64,000 nucleotides of DNA, from positions 372,001 to 436,000 of the forward strand of contig QFQS01000001.1 of assembly GCA_003243455.1 (NCBI GenBank), written 5' to 3'. Below are positions 1 to 8,092 of the stretch, piece after piece. How positions within the stretch are numbered: position 1 is the first letter of the stretch; every line of letters begins with the position of its first letter. Position numbers and translations under genes: made by a program. The DNA is from Cereibacter sphaeroides (GTDB taxonomy: Bacteria; Pseudomonadota; Alphaproteobacteria; Rhodobacterales; Rhodobacteraceae). A model generated the notes under the pieces. That model did not search any database. It saw nothing but the letters and a program-made list of their open reading frames with translations, and had not been told where the DNA came from.

Positions 1-654
1 CTCGCCATGATCTTCGGCTCGATCATCGGCATGGAGCGCCAGGCGCGGGGCCGCATGGCGGGGGTTCGCACCAACGCGCTGGTCGCCTTGGGGGCAGCGA
101 GCTTCGTGATATTTTCCACGCTTTTCGTCGATGCCTCGCCCACACGTGTCGCGGCGCAGATCGTCTCTGGCATCGGGTTTCTGGGCGCTGGCCTCATCTT
201 CCGCGATGGCTTCAGCGTGCACGGCCTCAATACGGCGGCAACGCTCTGGTGCGCGGCGGCCGTGGGCATGATGTGCGGAGCGGGCGCCTATCCGCTGGCC
301 GTCGCCCTGACAATCATCGTAATGTTCGTCAACCTTGGCCTTCGCCCCGTCGTGAACTGGGTTGATCAACGATTCCTCGCGGGCGAGGACGCGATCGGCA
401 CCGCCTATCTGCGCGTCAGTTGCAAGGCGGAGTGTGAAGGCGCCGTGCGCGAAGCGATGATAAAGCGGCTTGGCGAAAACGAACTGGCCTTGTCCGCGCT
501 CGAATCCCGCTCTCCACGTGACGGCGTGGCGGAACTGGCTGTGACGCTGGCCTTGCCCGCAGCGGCAGCCGCAAAACTGGATCGGGTTGTGGCCGCGCTG
601 GCGACCGAGCCCGGTCTGCATAGTGTGGGGTGGAACTCGGATCAGGGCGATTGA
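1..654 (+). CDS. MgtC/SapB-family membrane protein (5' end outside window)
   Basis: The frame is open from base 1 (codons Leu-Ala before the Met at 7), so the true start lies upstream and the first membrane helix is probably missing. The visible 217 residues carry the MgtC hallmark GIGFLGAGLIF between hydrophobic segments (roughly residues 25-45, 50-70 and 80-115). A soluble C-terminal domain of about 90 residues follows, as in longer MgtC/SapB proteins. The family comprises inner-membrane proteins linked to magnesium starvation and, in some pathogens, to F-ATPase inhibition or survival in macrophages. Its role here is unknown. It is not obviously co-transcribed with zwf, since a 122-bp spacer with an operator-like site separates them. 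Confidence 0.85.
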   Translation, partial: LAMIFGSIIGMERQARGRMAGVRTNALVALGAASFVIFSTLFVDASPTRVAAQIVSGIGFLGAGLIFRDGFSVHGLNTAATLWCAAAVGMMCGAGAYPLAVALTIIVMFVNLGLRPVVNWVDQRFLAGEDAIGTAYLRVSCKAECEGAVREAMIKRLGENELALSALESRSPRDGVAELAVTLALPAAAAAKLDRVVAALATEPGLHSVGWNSDQGD

Positions 655-735
655 TGTTGCATTTGCAGCATCCGTCTTGCCCGACGGGGACAGAGTGCTA
701 GACTTGTCGGCGCCGCGTCGATAGCAAAACCTCGA

Positions 736-749
736 TGCTAGCGCTAACA
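736..749. promoter_or_regulatory. LacI-type operator upstream of zwf
   Basis: TGCTAGCGCTAACA is a near-perfect 14-bp palindrome (one mismatched pair) with the central CG typical of LacI/GalR-family operators. It lies 27 bp upstream of the preferred zwf start. Its half-site differs from the CAAAGC half-site of the aglR-like operators elsewhere in this window, so a different LacI-family regulator is more likely to use it. Binding is inferred only from the pattern. Confidence 0.55.
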
Positions 750-776
750 GGGTGCGGGCAGCCCATAGCGGAGAGT

Positions 777-2234
777 ATGATGGTATCGCGCGTCATCCCG
801 GTCGAAACCTTTGACCTTGTCATTTTCGGCGGCACGGGCGACCTCGCACGGCGCAAGATCCTGCCCGGCCTTTATCGCCGCTTCGCTGACGGTCAGATGC
901 CCGCTGACAGCCGTGTGATCGGCGCGGCGCGGGCCGAGATGACGGCCGAGGGCTATCAGGACATGGTGCGCGCGGCGATCGAGGAATTTCTGCCCGCCAG
1001 CAAGCGCGACGATGCGATCCTTGCGAAATTCCTGGGCCAGATCGGCTATGTGCCTATCGACGCCACCGGCAAGAACGGCTGGGCCAAGCTGAAATCCGAA
1101 GTGCGCGAGGGCGTCGTCAACGCCTTCTACTTCTCGGTCGCGCCCTCTCTGTTCGGCGACCTGGCCGAGCGGCTTCACTCCCACGGCATCGCCAACCCGA
1201 ACAGCCGCATCGTGGTCGAAAAACCCTTTGGCCGCGACCTCGCATCGGCCAAGGCGCTGAATGCCACGCTGGCCGCGCATTTCGAGGAACGGCAGATCTA
1301 CCGGATCGATCATTATCTGGGCAAGGAAACGGTCCAAAACCTGATGGCTGTCCGTTTCGCCAATATCCTGTTCGAACCGATCTGGAAGACGCATTACGTC
1401 GATCATGTCCAGATCACCGTGGCCGAAACTGTCGGCGTGGGTGGTCGCGGCGCCTATTACGACAAATCCGGCGCGATGCGGGACATGGTGCAGAACCACA
1501 TGATGCAGCTGCTCTGCCTGATCGCGATGGAGCCGCCGAACCACTTCGATCCCGACGCGGTCCGCGATGAAAAACTGAAGGTGATCCGCGCGCTGGACCC
1601 GGTTCCGGCAGAGGACATCGTGCGCGGCCAGTACACCCGCTCGAACGGCCAGAACAGCTATGTGCAGGATGCCGAAAACCCGGCCTCGCTGACCGAAAGC
1701 TATATCGCGCTGAAGGTCGGCATTTCGAACTGGCGCTGGAAAGGCACGCCTTTCTATCTGCGCACCGGCAAGAAACTGCGCGCACGCACTTCGGAAATCG
1801 CCATCGTCTTCCGCGAGCCGCCGCATTCGATCTTTGACGATGCCTCGGGCTGGCGCGAGAATGTGCTGGTGATCCGGGTGCAGCCGAATGAGGGCATGGA
1901 CCTTATGGTGATGATCAAGGAACCCGGTCCGGGCGGCATGCGGCTTGCCCAGGTGCCGCTGGACATGTCCTTTGCCGATGCGCTTGGCCCCGATGGTGCG
2001 GATGTGCCGGACGCCTATGAACGGCTGATCATGGACGTGATCCGCGGCAACCAGACGCTGTTCATGCGCGGGGATGAGGTTGAGGCCGCCTGGGCCTGGA
2101 CCGACCCGATCATCGCCGCGTGGGAGGCTTCGGGCGACCGGCCGAAGCCCTATGATCTGGGAACGAGCGGACCCGAGGATGCGTTGATGCTGATGCACCG
2201 CGATGGTCGCCGCTGGCGGGAGATCCGGGATTGA
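777..2234 (+). CDS. zwf: Glucose-6-phosphate 1-dehydrogenase
   Basis: This enzyme oxidises glucose 6-phosphate to 6-phosphogluconolactone with NAD(P)+, feeding the Entner-Doudoroff and oxidative pentose phosphate pathways in the cytoplasm. The 485-residue product has the N-terminal nucleotide-binding loop GGTGDLA (residues 18-24) and the substrate-site signature RIDHYLGK (residues 176-183, with the catalytic-site Lys). Length is normal for the family. The frame is open from 735, but the ATG at 777 (or 780) sits behind a GGAGAG-like ribosome site and matches the usual N-terminus, and starting there leaves the LacI-like operator outside the gene. It is first in a zwf-pgl-pgi operon, its TGA overlapping the pgl start. 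Confidence 0.96.
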   Translation: MMVSRVIPVETFDLVIFGGTGDLARRKILPGLYRRFADGQMPADSRVIGAARAEMTAEGYQDMVRAAIEEFLPASKRDDAILAKFLGQIGYVPIDATGKNGWAKLKSEVREGVVNAFYFSVAPSLFGDLAERLHSHGIANPNSRIVVEKPFGRDLASAKALNATLAAHFEERQIYRIDHYLGKETVQNLMAVRFANILFEPIWKTHYVDHVQITVAETVGVGGRGAYYDKSGAMRDMVQNHMMQLLCLIAMEPPNHFDPDAVRDEKLKVIRALDPVPAEDIVRGQYTRSNGQNSYVQDAENPASLTESYIALKVGISNWRWKGTPFYLRTGKKLRARTSEIAIVFREPPHSIFDDASGWRENVLVIRVQPNEGMDLMVMIKEPGPGGMRLAQVPLDMSFADALGPDGADVPDAYERLIMDVIRGNQTLFMRGDEVEAAWAWTDPIIAAWEASGDRPKPYDLGTSGPEDALMLMHRDGRRWREIRD

Positions 2235-2902
2235 AATTCGTCGAATACCCCGACCGCGAGCTGATGATGTTGTCGCTTGCCGACAAGATCGCGGGAGAGT
2301 TGGGCGATTTCGTGCGGCGCGAGGGCAGGGCGAGCCTGTCCGTTCCGGGCGGCACGACGCCGGGACCAATCTTCGATACCCTGTCGGGCGTCGATATCGA
2401 CTGGTCCAAGGTCACGGTCTTTCTGAACGACGAACGCTGGGTGCCTGAGGACAGCCCGCGCTCCAACACCCGGTTGGTCCGCGAAAGGCTGATGGTGGGT
2501 CGTGCGGCGGCGGCAACGCTGGTGCCGCTGCATATCGACCGGGCGCGCGCCGAGGACGCCCTGGACGAACTCGCCCAGGGCATCAAGCCTCACCTGCCGA
2601 TCTCGGTCCTGCTTCTGGGCATGGGCAACGACATGCACACGGCCTCGATCTTTCCCGGCGCCGATAGGCTGGAAGAGGCATTGTCGGACAGCGCGCCGAT
2701 CCTTCTGCCGATGCGCGCCGATGCCGCCGAAGAGCCGCGTATCACCCTGACGATGCCGGTGCTGAAGGGCGCGATGTCGATCCATATCCTGATAACGGGG
2801 CCGGAAAAGCGGGCGGCGCTGGAACGCGCGCAGGCCCTGACCCCCGCCGAGGCGCCGGTCAAGGCGATACTGGCCAACGCAACGGTTCACTGGGCTGAAT
2901 AA
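2231..2902 (+). CDS. pgl: 6-phosphogluconolactonase
   Basis: This enzyme hydrolyses 6-phosphogluconolactone to 6-phosphogluconate, the step directly after Zwf. The product is 223 residues, normal for the DevB/SOL type. Visible motifs are VPGGTTPGPIF near residue 37, NDERWVP near residue 68 and LGMGNDMHTASIFPG near residue 133, where a Met replaces the common Gly before HTAS. The start is a TTG that overlaps the zwf stop codon by four bases, so translation is probably coupled. No alternative ATG gives the full N-terminal strand. Confidence 0.93.
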   Translation: MKFVEYPDRELMMLSLADKIAGELGDFVRREGRASLSVPGGTTPGPIFDTLSGVDIDWSKVTVFLNDERWVPEDSPRSNTRLVRERLMVGRAAAATLVPLHIDRARAEDALDELAQGIKPHLPISVLLLGMGNDMHTASIFPGADRLEEALSDSAPILLPMRADAAEEPRITLTMPVLKGAMSIHILITGPEKRAALERAQALTPAEAPVKAILANATVHWAE

Positions 2903-2919
2903 GTAACGGGAGAGGCGGC

Positions 2920-4518
2920 ATGGACGCGCTTTGGAAACGGCTGGCTGCGCATCGGCAACAGGTGAAGGGTCGCCGGATTCTCGATCTCTTCGATGCGGGC
3001 CGGGCGCACGGGTTTTCGACCCGGCTCGACGACATGCTGTTCGACTATTCCAAGACGAACATCGACGACGAAACCTTTGACCTGCTTATAGAATTGGCCG
3101 AGTCTGCCCGCGTGACCGCCAAGCGCGATGCGATGTTCTCTGGCGCGAAAATCAACGAAACCGAGGGTCGCGCGGTGCTGCATACCGCGCTGCGCAACCT
3201 CGACCTTGCCGTGATGATCGACGGCAAGGATGTCATGGAACCCGTCCGCCAGACCCATGCCCGGATGAAGGCTTTCGCCAGCGACGTGCGCACCGGGCAT
3301 TTTCAGGGGCAGGGCGGCCCGATCACCGATGTGGTCAACATCGGGATCGGCGGATCGGACCTTGGTCCTGCCATGGCCTGCATCGCACTTTCCCCCTATG
3401 CCGACGGCCCGCGCTGCCATTTCATCTCGAACGTCGATGGCGCAAATGCGCATGACGTTCTGGCGGGTCTGAACTCGGAAACGACCCTCGTCATCGTCGC
3501 GTCCAAGACCTTCACGACCATCGAGACCATGACCAATGCCGAGACGGCAAAGCGCTGGATGGCGGCCAAGGTCACGGACCCCGGCAAACAGTTCGCCGCC
3601 GTCTCCACCGCTGCCGACAAGACCGCAGCGTTCGGCATCGATCCCTCCCGCGTCTTCGGCTTCGAGGATTGGGTGGGTGGTCGCTATTCCATGTGGGGAC
3701 CGATCGGCCTGTCGCTGATGCTGTCTATCGGGCCCGAGGATTTCGACCGCTTCCTTGCCGGCGGTGCCGCGATGGATCATCACTTCCGCACCTCGCCTCT
3801 GCGCCAGAACATGCCGGTCCTGCTGGCATTGGTAGGTATCTGGCACAATCAGGTCTGTGGTTATGCCACCCGCGCCGTGCTGCCCTATGACCAGCGGCTG
3901 TCGCGCCTTCCGGCCTATCTCCAGCAATTAGAGATGGAGAGCAATGGCAAGAGCGTCGCCATGGATGGCTCCAGCCTTGAGGTCAATTCCGGGCCGGTGG
4001 TCTGGGGAGAGCCGGGCACCAACGGACAGCACGCCTTCTACCAGCTCATCCATCAGGGCACCCGCGTGGTCCCTTGCGAATTCATGCTGGCGAAAGAGGG
4101 CCATGAACCCGCGCTGGCGCATCAGCACCTGCTGCTGATCGCCAACTGTCTCGCCCAGTCCGAGGCGCTGATGCGCGGTCGCACACTGGAAGAGGCGACC
4201 GCCATCATGGCGAAGAAGGGCCTGACGGGTGCCGAACTCGACCGGCAGGCGCGTCACCGCGTCTTTCCCGGCAACCGCCCCTCGACGACACTCGCCTACA
4301 AGACGCTGGACCCCTACACGCTCGGTCGCATCATCGCGCTCTACGAACATCGCGTCTTCGTCGAAGGTGTAATCCTCGGGATCAACAGCTACGATCAATG
4401 GGGCGTGGAACTGGGCAAGGAACTGGCGCTTGCGCTGCAGCCTATCCTTGAGGGCAAGGAAAGCGCCGAAGGCAAGGATGGGTCAACGAAGCAGCTGGTT
4501 GACTATCTGCGCGGTTAA
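2920..4518 (+). CDS. pgi: Glucose-6-phosphate isomerase
   Basis: This enzyme interconverts glucose 6-phosphate and fructose 6-phosphate, letting fructose 6-phosphate re-enter the Entner-Doudoroff cycle through Zwf. The 532-residue protein has NIGIGGSDLGPAM for phosphate binding, the first PGI signature around EDWVGGRYS, the catalytic Glu in MESNGKS and the C-terminal signature GINSYDQWGVELGK. The start follows a GGGAGAGG ribosome site 17 bp after pgl, making it the third gene of the operon. The operon ends at a GC-rich hairpin shared with the convergent RidA-like gene. Confidence 0.97.
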   Translation: MDALWKRLAAHRQQVKGRRILDLFDAGRAHGFSTRLDDMLFDYSKTNIDDETFDLLIELAESARVTAKRDAMFSGAKINETEGRAVLHTALRNLDLAVMIDGKDVMEPVRQTHARMKAFASDVRTGHFQGQGGPITDVVNIGIGGSDLGPAMACIALSPYADGPRCHFISNVDGANAHDVLAGLNSETTLVIVASKTFTTIETMTNAETAKRWMAAKVTDPGKQFAAVSTAADKTAAFGIDPSRVFGFEDWVGGRYSMWGPIGLSLMLSIGPEDFDRFLAGGAAMDHHFRTSPLRQNMPVLLALVGIWHNQVCGYATRAVLPYDQRLSRLPAYLQQLEMESNGKSVAMDGSSLEVNSGPVVWGEPGTNGQHAFYQLIHQGTRVVPCEFMLAKEGHEPALAHQHLLLIANCLAQSEALMRGRTLEEATAIMAKKGLTGAELDRQARHRVFPGNRPSTTLAYKTLDPYTLGRIIALYEHRVFVEGVILGINSYDQWGVELGKELALALQPILEGKESAEGKDGSTKQLVDYLRG

Positions 4519-4631
4519 CCGAGGTTTTGATTTGATTGATTGCGCAAAGGTATTTTATCTAAATTCAAAGGCTTGCCGCCTTTTGCACACGTGCAATCTC
4601 ATTCACCTTGGCTGAAATACCCCACGGGGGT

Positions 4632-4652
4632 GCGGGGGTGTGAAACCCCCGC
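4632..4652. terminator. Hairpin between convergent pgi and RidA-like gene
   Basis: The 8-bp stem GCGGGGGT/ACCCCCGC encloses a five-base loop, GTGAA. It lies in the 143-bp gap between two convergent genes, so it can serve either direction. There is no clear U tract, so termination efficiency is uncertain. Confidence 0.5.
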
Positions 4653-4661
4653 CGCCAACCG

Positions 4662-5009
4662 TCACGCGACGGCAGCCGTCACGATAATCTCGACCAGATA
4701 CTCCGGCCCGGCCAGCGCCGATTCCCCCGTCGCCCGCGCCGGTGTCTGACCCGGCGCCACCCAGGCGTCCCAGACCGCGTTCATCTCGGAAAATGTCCCG
4801 ATATCCGCCAGCCAGATCTGGGTCATCAGGATCCGCGTCTTGTCAGACCCCGCCAGCGCCAGCAGCCGGTCGATCTCGGTCAGGATGGTCCGCGTCTGTG
4901 TAGCGACATCATCGCCGGGATTGCCAACCTGGCCGGCCAGATAGACGGTCCCATTATGGACCACTGCATTCGACATGCGCGGGCCGGGTTCGATGCGGGT
5001 GATGGTCAT
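4662..5009 (-). CDS. RidA/YjgF-family protein
   Basis: This 115-residue protein has the RidA/YER057c/UK114 fold signature: VYLAGQVGN near the N-terminus, the segment RILMTQIWLADI and the C-terminal LVEIIVTAAVA strand. RidA members deaminate reactive enamine/imine intermediates formed by PLP enzymes. Many paralogues have other or unknown roles, and the Arg normally required for deaminase activity is not clearly conserved in the C-terminal region, so a RidA-like subgroup is safer. The chosen start follows a GAGGAG ribosome site; the longer frame adds five residues without one. Confidence 0.85.
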   Translation of the reverse strand: MTITRIEPGPRMSNAVVHNGTVYLAGQVGNPGDDVATQTRTILTEIDRLLALAGSDKTRILMTQIWLADIGTFSEMNAVWDAWVAPGQTPARATGESALAGPEYLVEIIVTAAVA

Positions 5010-5074
5010 GATTGCTCCTCTCAAGCCGTGTTTCGCCGCCTTGGGTAGCGAGTCGCGAAGCGGATGGAAAGGGC

Positions 5075-5148
5075 TGGAGCGGGTGAAGGGAATCGAACCC
5101 TCGTATTCAGCTTGGGAAGCTGCTGCTCTGCCATTGAGCTACACCCGC
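5075..5148 (-). tRNA. tRNA-Gly (anticodon CCC)
   Basis: The reverse strand folds as a standard cloverleaf. The acceptor is GCGGGTG/CACCCGC, the D arm GCTC/GAGC, the anticodon loop TTCCCAA (anticodon CCC) and the T loop GTTCGATTC. The discriminator base is T and the 3' CCA is encoded. It resembles glyU-type tRNAs. It lies between the RidA-like gene and the copper chaperone. Confidence 0.96.
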
Positions 5149-5199
5149 ATGCCGTTCGATGTATCGCCGCACCGAAGGCAAGGCAACCCCCGAGGACGA

Positions 5200-5682
5200 T
5201 CAGTTCGTGGGGTCCCCGGCATGGGCCGAGTGATGCTCGGCCTTGCCCGTCGGTTCCACCTTGAACTCGATCGCGACATCTCCTGCGTTCCGGAATTTCA
5301 GCGTGGCGGGCAGCATCGCGCCTTCTGCCAGCGGTTTCTTCAGGCCCATGAACATGATGTGCAGACTGCCGGAGGCGAAGGAAACCATTGATCCGGCAGG
5401 GATTTCAAGCGTCTTCATGCCGGACATGGTCGCCATGCCATTCGCATCGACCCTGGATTCGTGAAGCGTCGACATCTTGGCAAAGTCTGCGGTGATCCCG
5501 ATCAGGGTGTCGGGGGCGGAGCCGTTGTTCTTCACGCTCAGGTAGCCTGCCGCAGTTCTGGCGGTGGCAGCGGGGGCGGGGATGTTGGGGTGGATGATCT
5601 CCAGATCGCCCGCCTTGAATTCATGCGCATAGGCCGCCGTCGCGAGGAGAAGGGCAGTCAGAGCGCCGAGAAACCTGGTCAT
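5200..5682 (-). CDS. PCu(A)C-family periplasmic copper chaperone
   Basis: This 160-residue protein begins with a signal peptide (about residues 1-19, ending AAYAH). The DUF461/PCuAC domain shows the Cu(I) ligand pattern H...M...HxM: LHESRVDANGM, a Met-rich stretch, then SLHIMFM. The short tail contains EHHSAH, which may add metal ligands. Family members deliver copper to the CuA or CuB centre of cytochrome oxidases in the periplasm. No partner such as SCO/Sco1 is adjacent. The start used follows an AGGAG site; a Met five codons upstream would place the signal peptide less well. Confidence 0.9.
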   Translation of the reverse strand: MTRFLGALTALLLATAAYAHEFKAGDLEIIHPNIPAPAATARTAAGYLSVKNNGSAPDTLIGITADFAKMSTLHESRVDANGMATMSGMKTLEIPAGSMVSFASGSLHIMFMGLKKPLAEGAMLPATLKFRNAGDVAIEFKVEPTGKAEHHSAHAGDPTN

Positions 5683-5820
5683 TTCATGCTCCTGCACGGC
5701 AGCGCGCCGGGACCTTCAGCTGGCTATAAAGCCCTGAACCCTTGGCCAAGATGGCAGCTTGGCGCAGGTCTGCAAAACTCCGCCAGCACCGGTATGGTTT
5801 TGGTATGGAGCCGGTATGGC

Positions 5821-6333
5821 CTAGAACGGGATTTCGTCGTCGATGTCGCTGCGGTTGCCGCCGCCGGACGAACCACCAGACGAGCCGCGAGATGAGGAGC
5901 CGCCGCCGCGATCCTCGGGGTAGCCGCGATCCTCATACCCGCCGCCGCGGTCGTCGCCGAAGCCCCCGCCGCCCCCGCCTTCACGCCCGTCAAGCAGCGT
6001 CATCTCGCCCCGGAAGGGACGGATCACCACTTCGGTCGTGTAGCGGTCCTGGCCGGATTGGTCCTGCCATTTGCGGGTTTCCAGCTGGCCCTCGATATAG
6101 ACCTTGGAGCCCTTTTTCAGATACTGCTCGGCGACGCGGGCGATATTCTCGTTGAAGATCGCGACCGAATGCCATTCGGTGCGCTCTTTTCGCTCTCCGC
6201 TCGACTTGTCGCGCCATGTCTCGGAGGTGGCGATGCGCAGGTTCACAACCTTGCCACCGTTCTGGAATGAACGAACCTCGGGGTCGCGGCCAAGGTTGCC
6301 CACGATAATGACCTTGTTCACCGATCCTGCCAT
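5821..6333 (-). CDS. ssb: Single-stranded DNA-binding protein
   Basis: This protein coats single-stranded DNA during replication, repair and recombination. It is 170 residues long. An N-terminal OB fold (about residues 1-110) starts SVNKVIIVGNLGRDPEVR and contains WHSVAIFNE and YIEGQLETRKW. A flexible Gly/Asp/Arg/Ser-rich linker follows, and the protein ends in the acidic tip DDEIPF that recruits partner proteins. The ATG at 6331-6333 (reverse) has a GGGAGA ribosome site. The frame is open upstream but without homology. A possible promoter overlaps an 18-bp palindrome at 6426-6443. Confidence 0.97.
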   Translation of the reverse strand: MAGSVNKVIIVGNLGRDPEVRSFQNGGKVVNLRIATSETWRDKSSGERKERTEWHSVAIFNENIARVAEQYLKKGSKVYIEGQLETRKWQDQSGQDRYTTEVVIRPFRGEMTLLDGREGGGGGGFGDDRGGGYEDRGYPEDRGGGSSSRGSSGGSSGGGNRSDIDDEIPF

Positions 6334-6425
6334 GCGTCGTCTCCCTGTTCTTCGTGATTGAGTGCCGATCCGGGACCAAGGTCCATCAGCGTGGTTAACA
6401 AACCCATACCGGCACAACTTGCCAT

Positions 6426-6443
6426 CTGCAACTTGGGTTGCAG
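6426..6443. promoter_or_regulatory. Perfect 18-bp palindrome between ssb and the PepSY gene
   Basis: CTGCAACTTGGGTTGCAG has perfect 7-bp arms around a 4-base centre. It lies in the 220-bp divergent region between ssb and the PepSY cassette. On the reverse strand it contains TTGCAG, which is followed after 17 bases by TATGGG, so it could cover the -35 of a weak ssb promoter. The binding protein is unknown. Confidence 0.4.
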
Positions 6444-6553
6444 GCCGGGCGAAATACCCCGTCTCAGCCGTCGGGAGGATACCGTCTGGCGATGGTCTGC
6501 GTCAGGTCGGGGCGGTCGGTATGACTTTAGGCCGATGGCAATGGAGACGACAG

Positions 6554-6811
6554 ATGAAACTGCTGAGCAAGACCGCCCTGCTGCTGGTAGCGGCGCTGGC
6601 ACTGACCGCGCCGGTGGCGCGTGCCGAAACCAAAGGAGAGGTGGATGCGGCGACCCAAGCCAAGATCACCGCGGAACTGACCGCGCAGGGCTACGAGGTG
6701 CGAAAGATCGGGACAGAGGACGGCCGGATTGAGGTCTACGCCATCAAGGATGGCAAGACGGCAGAGCTGTATCTGGACGAAAACCTAAAGATCATTCCCT
6801 CGACGGACTGA
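6554..6811 (+). CDS. Small secreted PepSY-domain protein
   Basis: This 85-residue protein has a clear signal peptide (residues 1-23, ending PVARAE). One PepSY-like unit follows: a helix ITAELTAQGYEVRKIG, then beta strands IEVYAIKDGKTAELYLDE. PepSY domains are small periplasmic modules often linked to redox or peptidase control. Members of this architecture are frequently encoded next to b-type cytochromes, as here. The start follows GGAGACGACAG. It is first of a probable three-gene unit with a cytochrome b561 and a membrane-bound LuxR protein. Substrate and function are unknown. Confidence 0.8.
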   Translation: MKLLSKTALLLVAALALTAPVARAETKGEVDAATQAKITAELTAQGYEVRKIGTEDGRIEVYAIKDGKTAELYLDENLKIIPSTD

Positions 6812-6826
6812 TGCAGCCTTTGGGCG

Positions 6827-6848
6827 CGGCGCGCATTCGTGCGCGCCG
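6827..6848 (+). other. Intercistronic hairpin
   Basis: A perfect 9-bp stem (CGGCGCGCA/TGCGCGCCG) with a TTCG tetraloop lies between the PepSY and cytochrome genes. No U tract follows, so it could be an mRNA processing or stability element and not a terminator. That reading is inference. Confidence 0.4.
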
Positions 6849-6872
6849 TCTGTCGGCAAATCGGAGAAGGCG

Positions 6873-7409
6873 ATGAAACGCATCTATGTCTGGGATCCGG
6901 TCGTGCGGATCTTTCACTGGGCCGTTGTCGCGGGCTTCGCGGCGAACGCCATTTTCACCCGCCCCGGCAAGACCCTGCACCAGAACCTGGGGCTGCTTGT
7001 GCTGGGTCTTGTCGCGCTGCGGTTGGTCTGGGGGCTGATCGGCGGGCGTCATGCGCGCTTTGCCGATTTTCCACCCGATCCGGGCGCGGCCATGGGGCAG
7101 CTGCGCGACATGGCAACGGGACGGAAACATGTCCACATTGGTCATTCGCCGCTTGGCGCCCTGATGATCTACAACCTGCTGGCCACCTTGGCCGGGATCG
7201 GCGTCACCGGCTACATGATGACGACGGTAACATGGTTCGGCGTCGACTGGGTAAAGCAGGCGCATACGGTGCTGGTGACATGGGCCGAGGTGTCGGTCGC
7301 GTTGCATATCGCCGCAGTCGTCTGCGAGTCGCGAAGGCTGCGCATGAACCTTCCGAAAGCCATGCTGACGGGATACAAAACGGTGGCCGATACACGGTTG
7401 GATCCCTGA
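6873..7409 (+). CDS. Cytochrome b561-like membrane protein
   Basis: This 178-residue integral membrane protein of the cytochrome b561/HupC family probably carries heme b and shuttles electrons across or along the inner membrane. Four hydrophobic spans are visible (about residues 13-30, 40-58, 93-113 and 130-150). Candidate heme ligands are His in RIFHW, KTLHQ, IGHSPLG, KQAHT and ALHIA, which is typical of the two-heme type. It begins behind GGAGAAGGCG. It sits between a PepSY protein and a membrane-anchored LuxR regulator, which suggests a redox-linked unit. The electron partner cannot be named. Confidence 0.85.
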   Translation: MKRIYVWDPVVRIFHWAVVAGFAANAIFTRPGKTLHQNLGLLVLGLVALRLVWGLIGGRHARFADFPPDPGAAMGQLRDMATGRKHVHIGHSPLGALMIYNLLATLAGIGVTGYMMTTVTWFGVDWVKQAHTVLVTWAEVSVALHIAAVVCESRRLRMNLPKAMLTGYKTVADTRLDP

Positions 7410-7421
7410 CGCGATGCTCTT

Positions 7422-7991
7422 GTGAGCTCTGAACCAAACGAAACCATTATACACCCGCGCCCGATGTGGAACCGTGAAAGCGGCATCCTCATCGGGCTGA
7501 TCCTGTTTCAGTCGGCCTGCACCGTGTTTTTTCTGGGCGATGTGCTGGCAGACATCCGGGGCTTGGGATGGTCGGGCGCGACCCTGCTGGTGATGCTGCC
7601 CGAACTGGCCGCTGTTATGGGCCTGTTCAGCGCCGTTGGCATCCTGTCGGTCTATCTTGTGCGGCTGTTGCGTCGGCAGGCGCAGATGGAGCGCGGAATG
7701 AGCGTGGCGCAGGGCGCGCTGGCGGACCTGATGCAGGGGTATTTCGACACCTGGCAATTGACGCCGTCGGAAGCTGACGTGGCGACCTTTACCATCAAGG
7801 GTTATTCCATCGCCGAGATTGCTGCGTTGCGCGGCTCGGCGGAGACCACGGTGAAGACGCATCTGAATGCGATCTATCGCAAGGCAGGGGTGACCGGGCG
7901 CGGGCAGCTTGTAAGTTTGCTGGTGGAGGACCTGATGGGGGGGCCTCTTGCCGGTGTGACGCCACGGGCGGTTGAGACCACCTCTGGTTGA
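7422..7991 (+). CDS. Membrane-tethered LuxR-type regulator
   Basis: This 189-residue protein has two hydrophobic helices (about residues 20-45 and 48-75) and a short cytoplasmic linker. The C-terminal LuxR/NarL helix-turn-helix (about residues 113-170) has the core LTPSEADVATFTIKGYS, then AEIAALRGSAETTVKTHL. No receiver or ligand-binding domain is present, so sensing, if any, must occur in or beside the membrane. The frame starts with GTG 12 bp after the cytochrome gene. An ATG at 7464 is an alternative start that keeps both helices. Position suggests it reads the state of the PepSY/b561 pair, which is inference. Confidence 0.75.
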   Translation: MSSEPNETIIHPRPMWNRESGILIGLILFQSACTVFFLGDVLADIRGLGWSGATLLVMLPELAAVMGLFSAVGILSVYLVRLLRRQAQMERGMSVAQGALADLMQGYFDTWQLTPSEADVATFTIKGYSIAEIAALRGSAETTVKTHLNAIYRKAGVTGRGQLVSLLVEDLMGGPLAGVTPRAVETTSG

Positions 7992-8092
7992 TTTTTAGCG
8001 GGGTTTTGCCGCCAACGAAGGTGTGACGCGCGGCTATCTGGAACCTTTGTAAAAAACCGCTATAGTGCCGCAAAATTCGTTCGGGGCAGTGA

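Noticed and set aside
744..2369. Long reverse-strand open frame over zwf
   Set aside because: It lies wholly opposite zwf, has no ribosome site or motif, and reflects GC-rich third positions.
5790..5818. Three GGTATGG repeats downstream of ssb
   Set aside because: The copies are short, unevenly spaced and not linked to a known element. They do not form a terminator.
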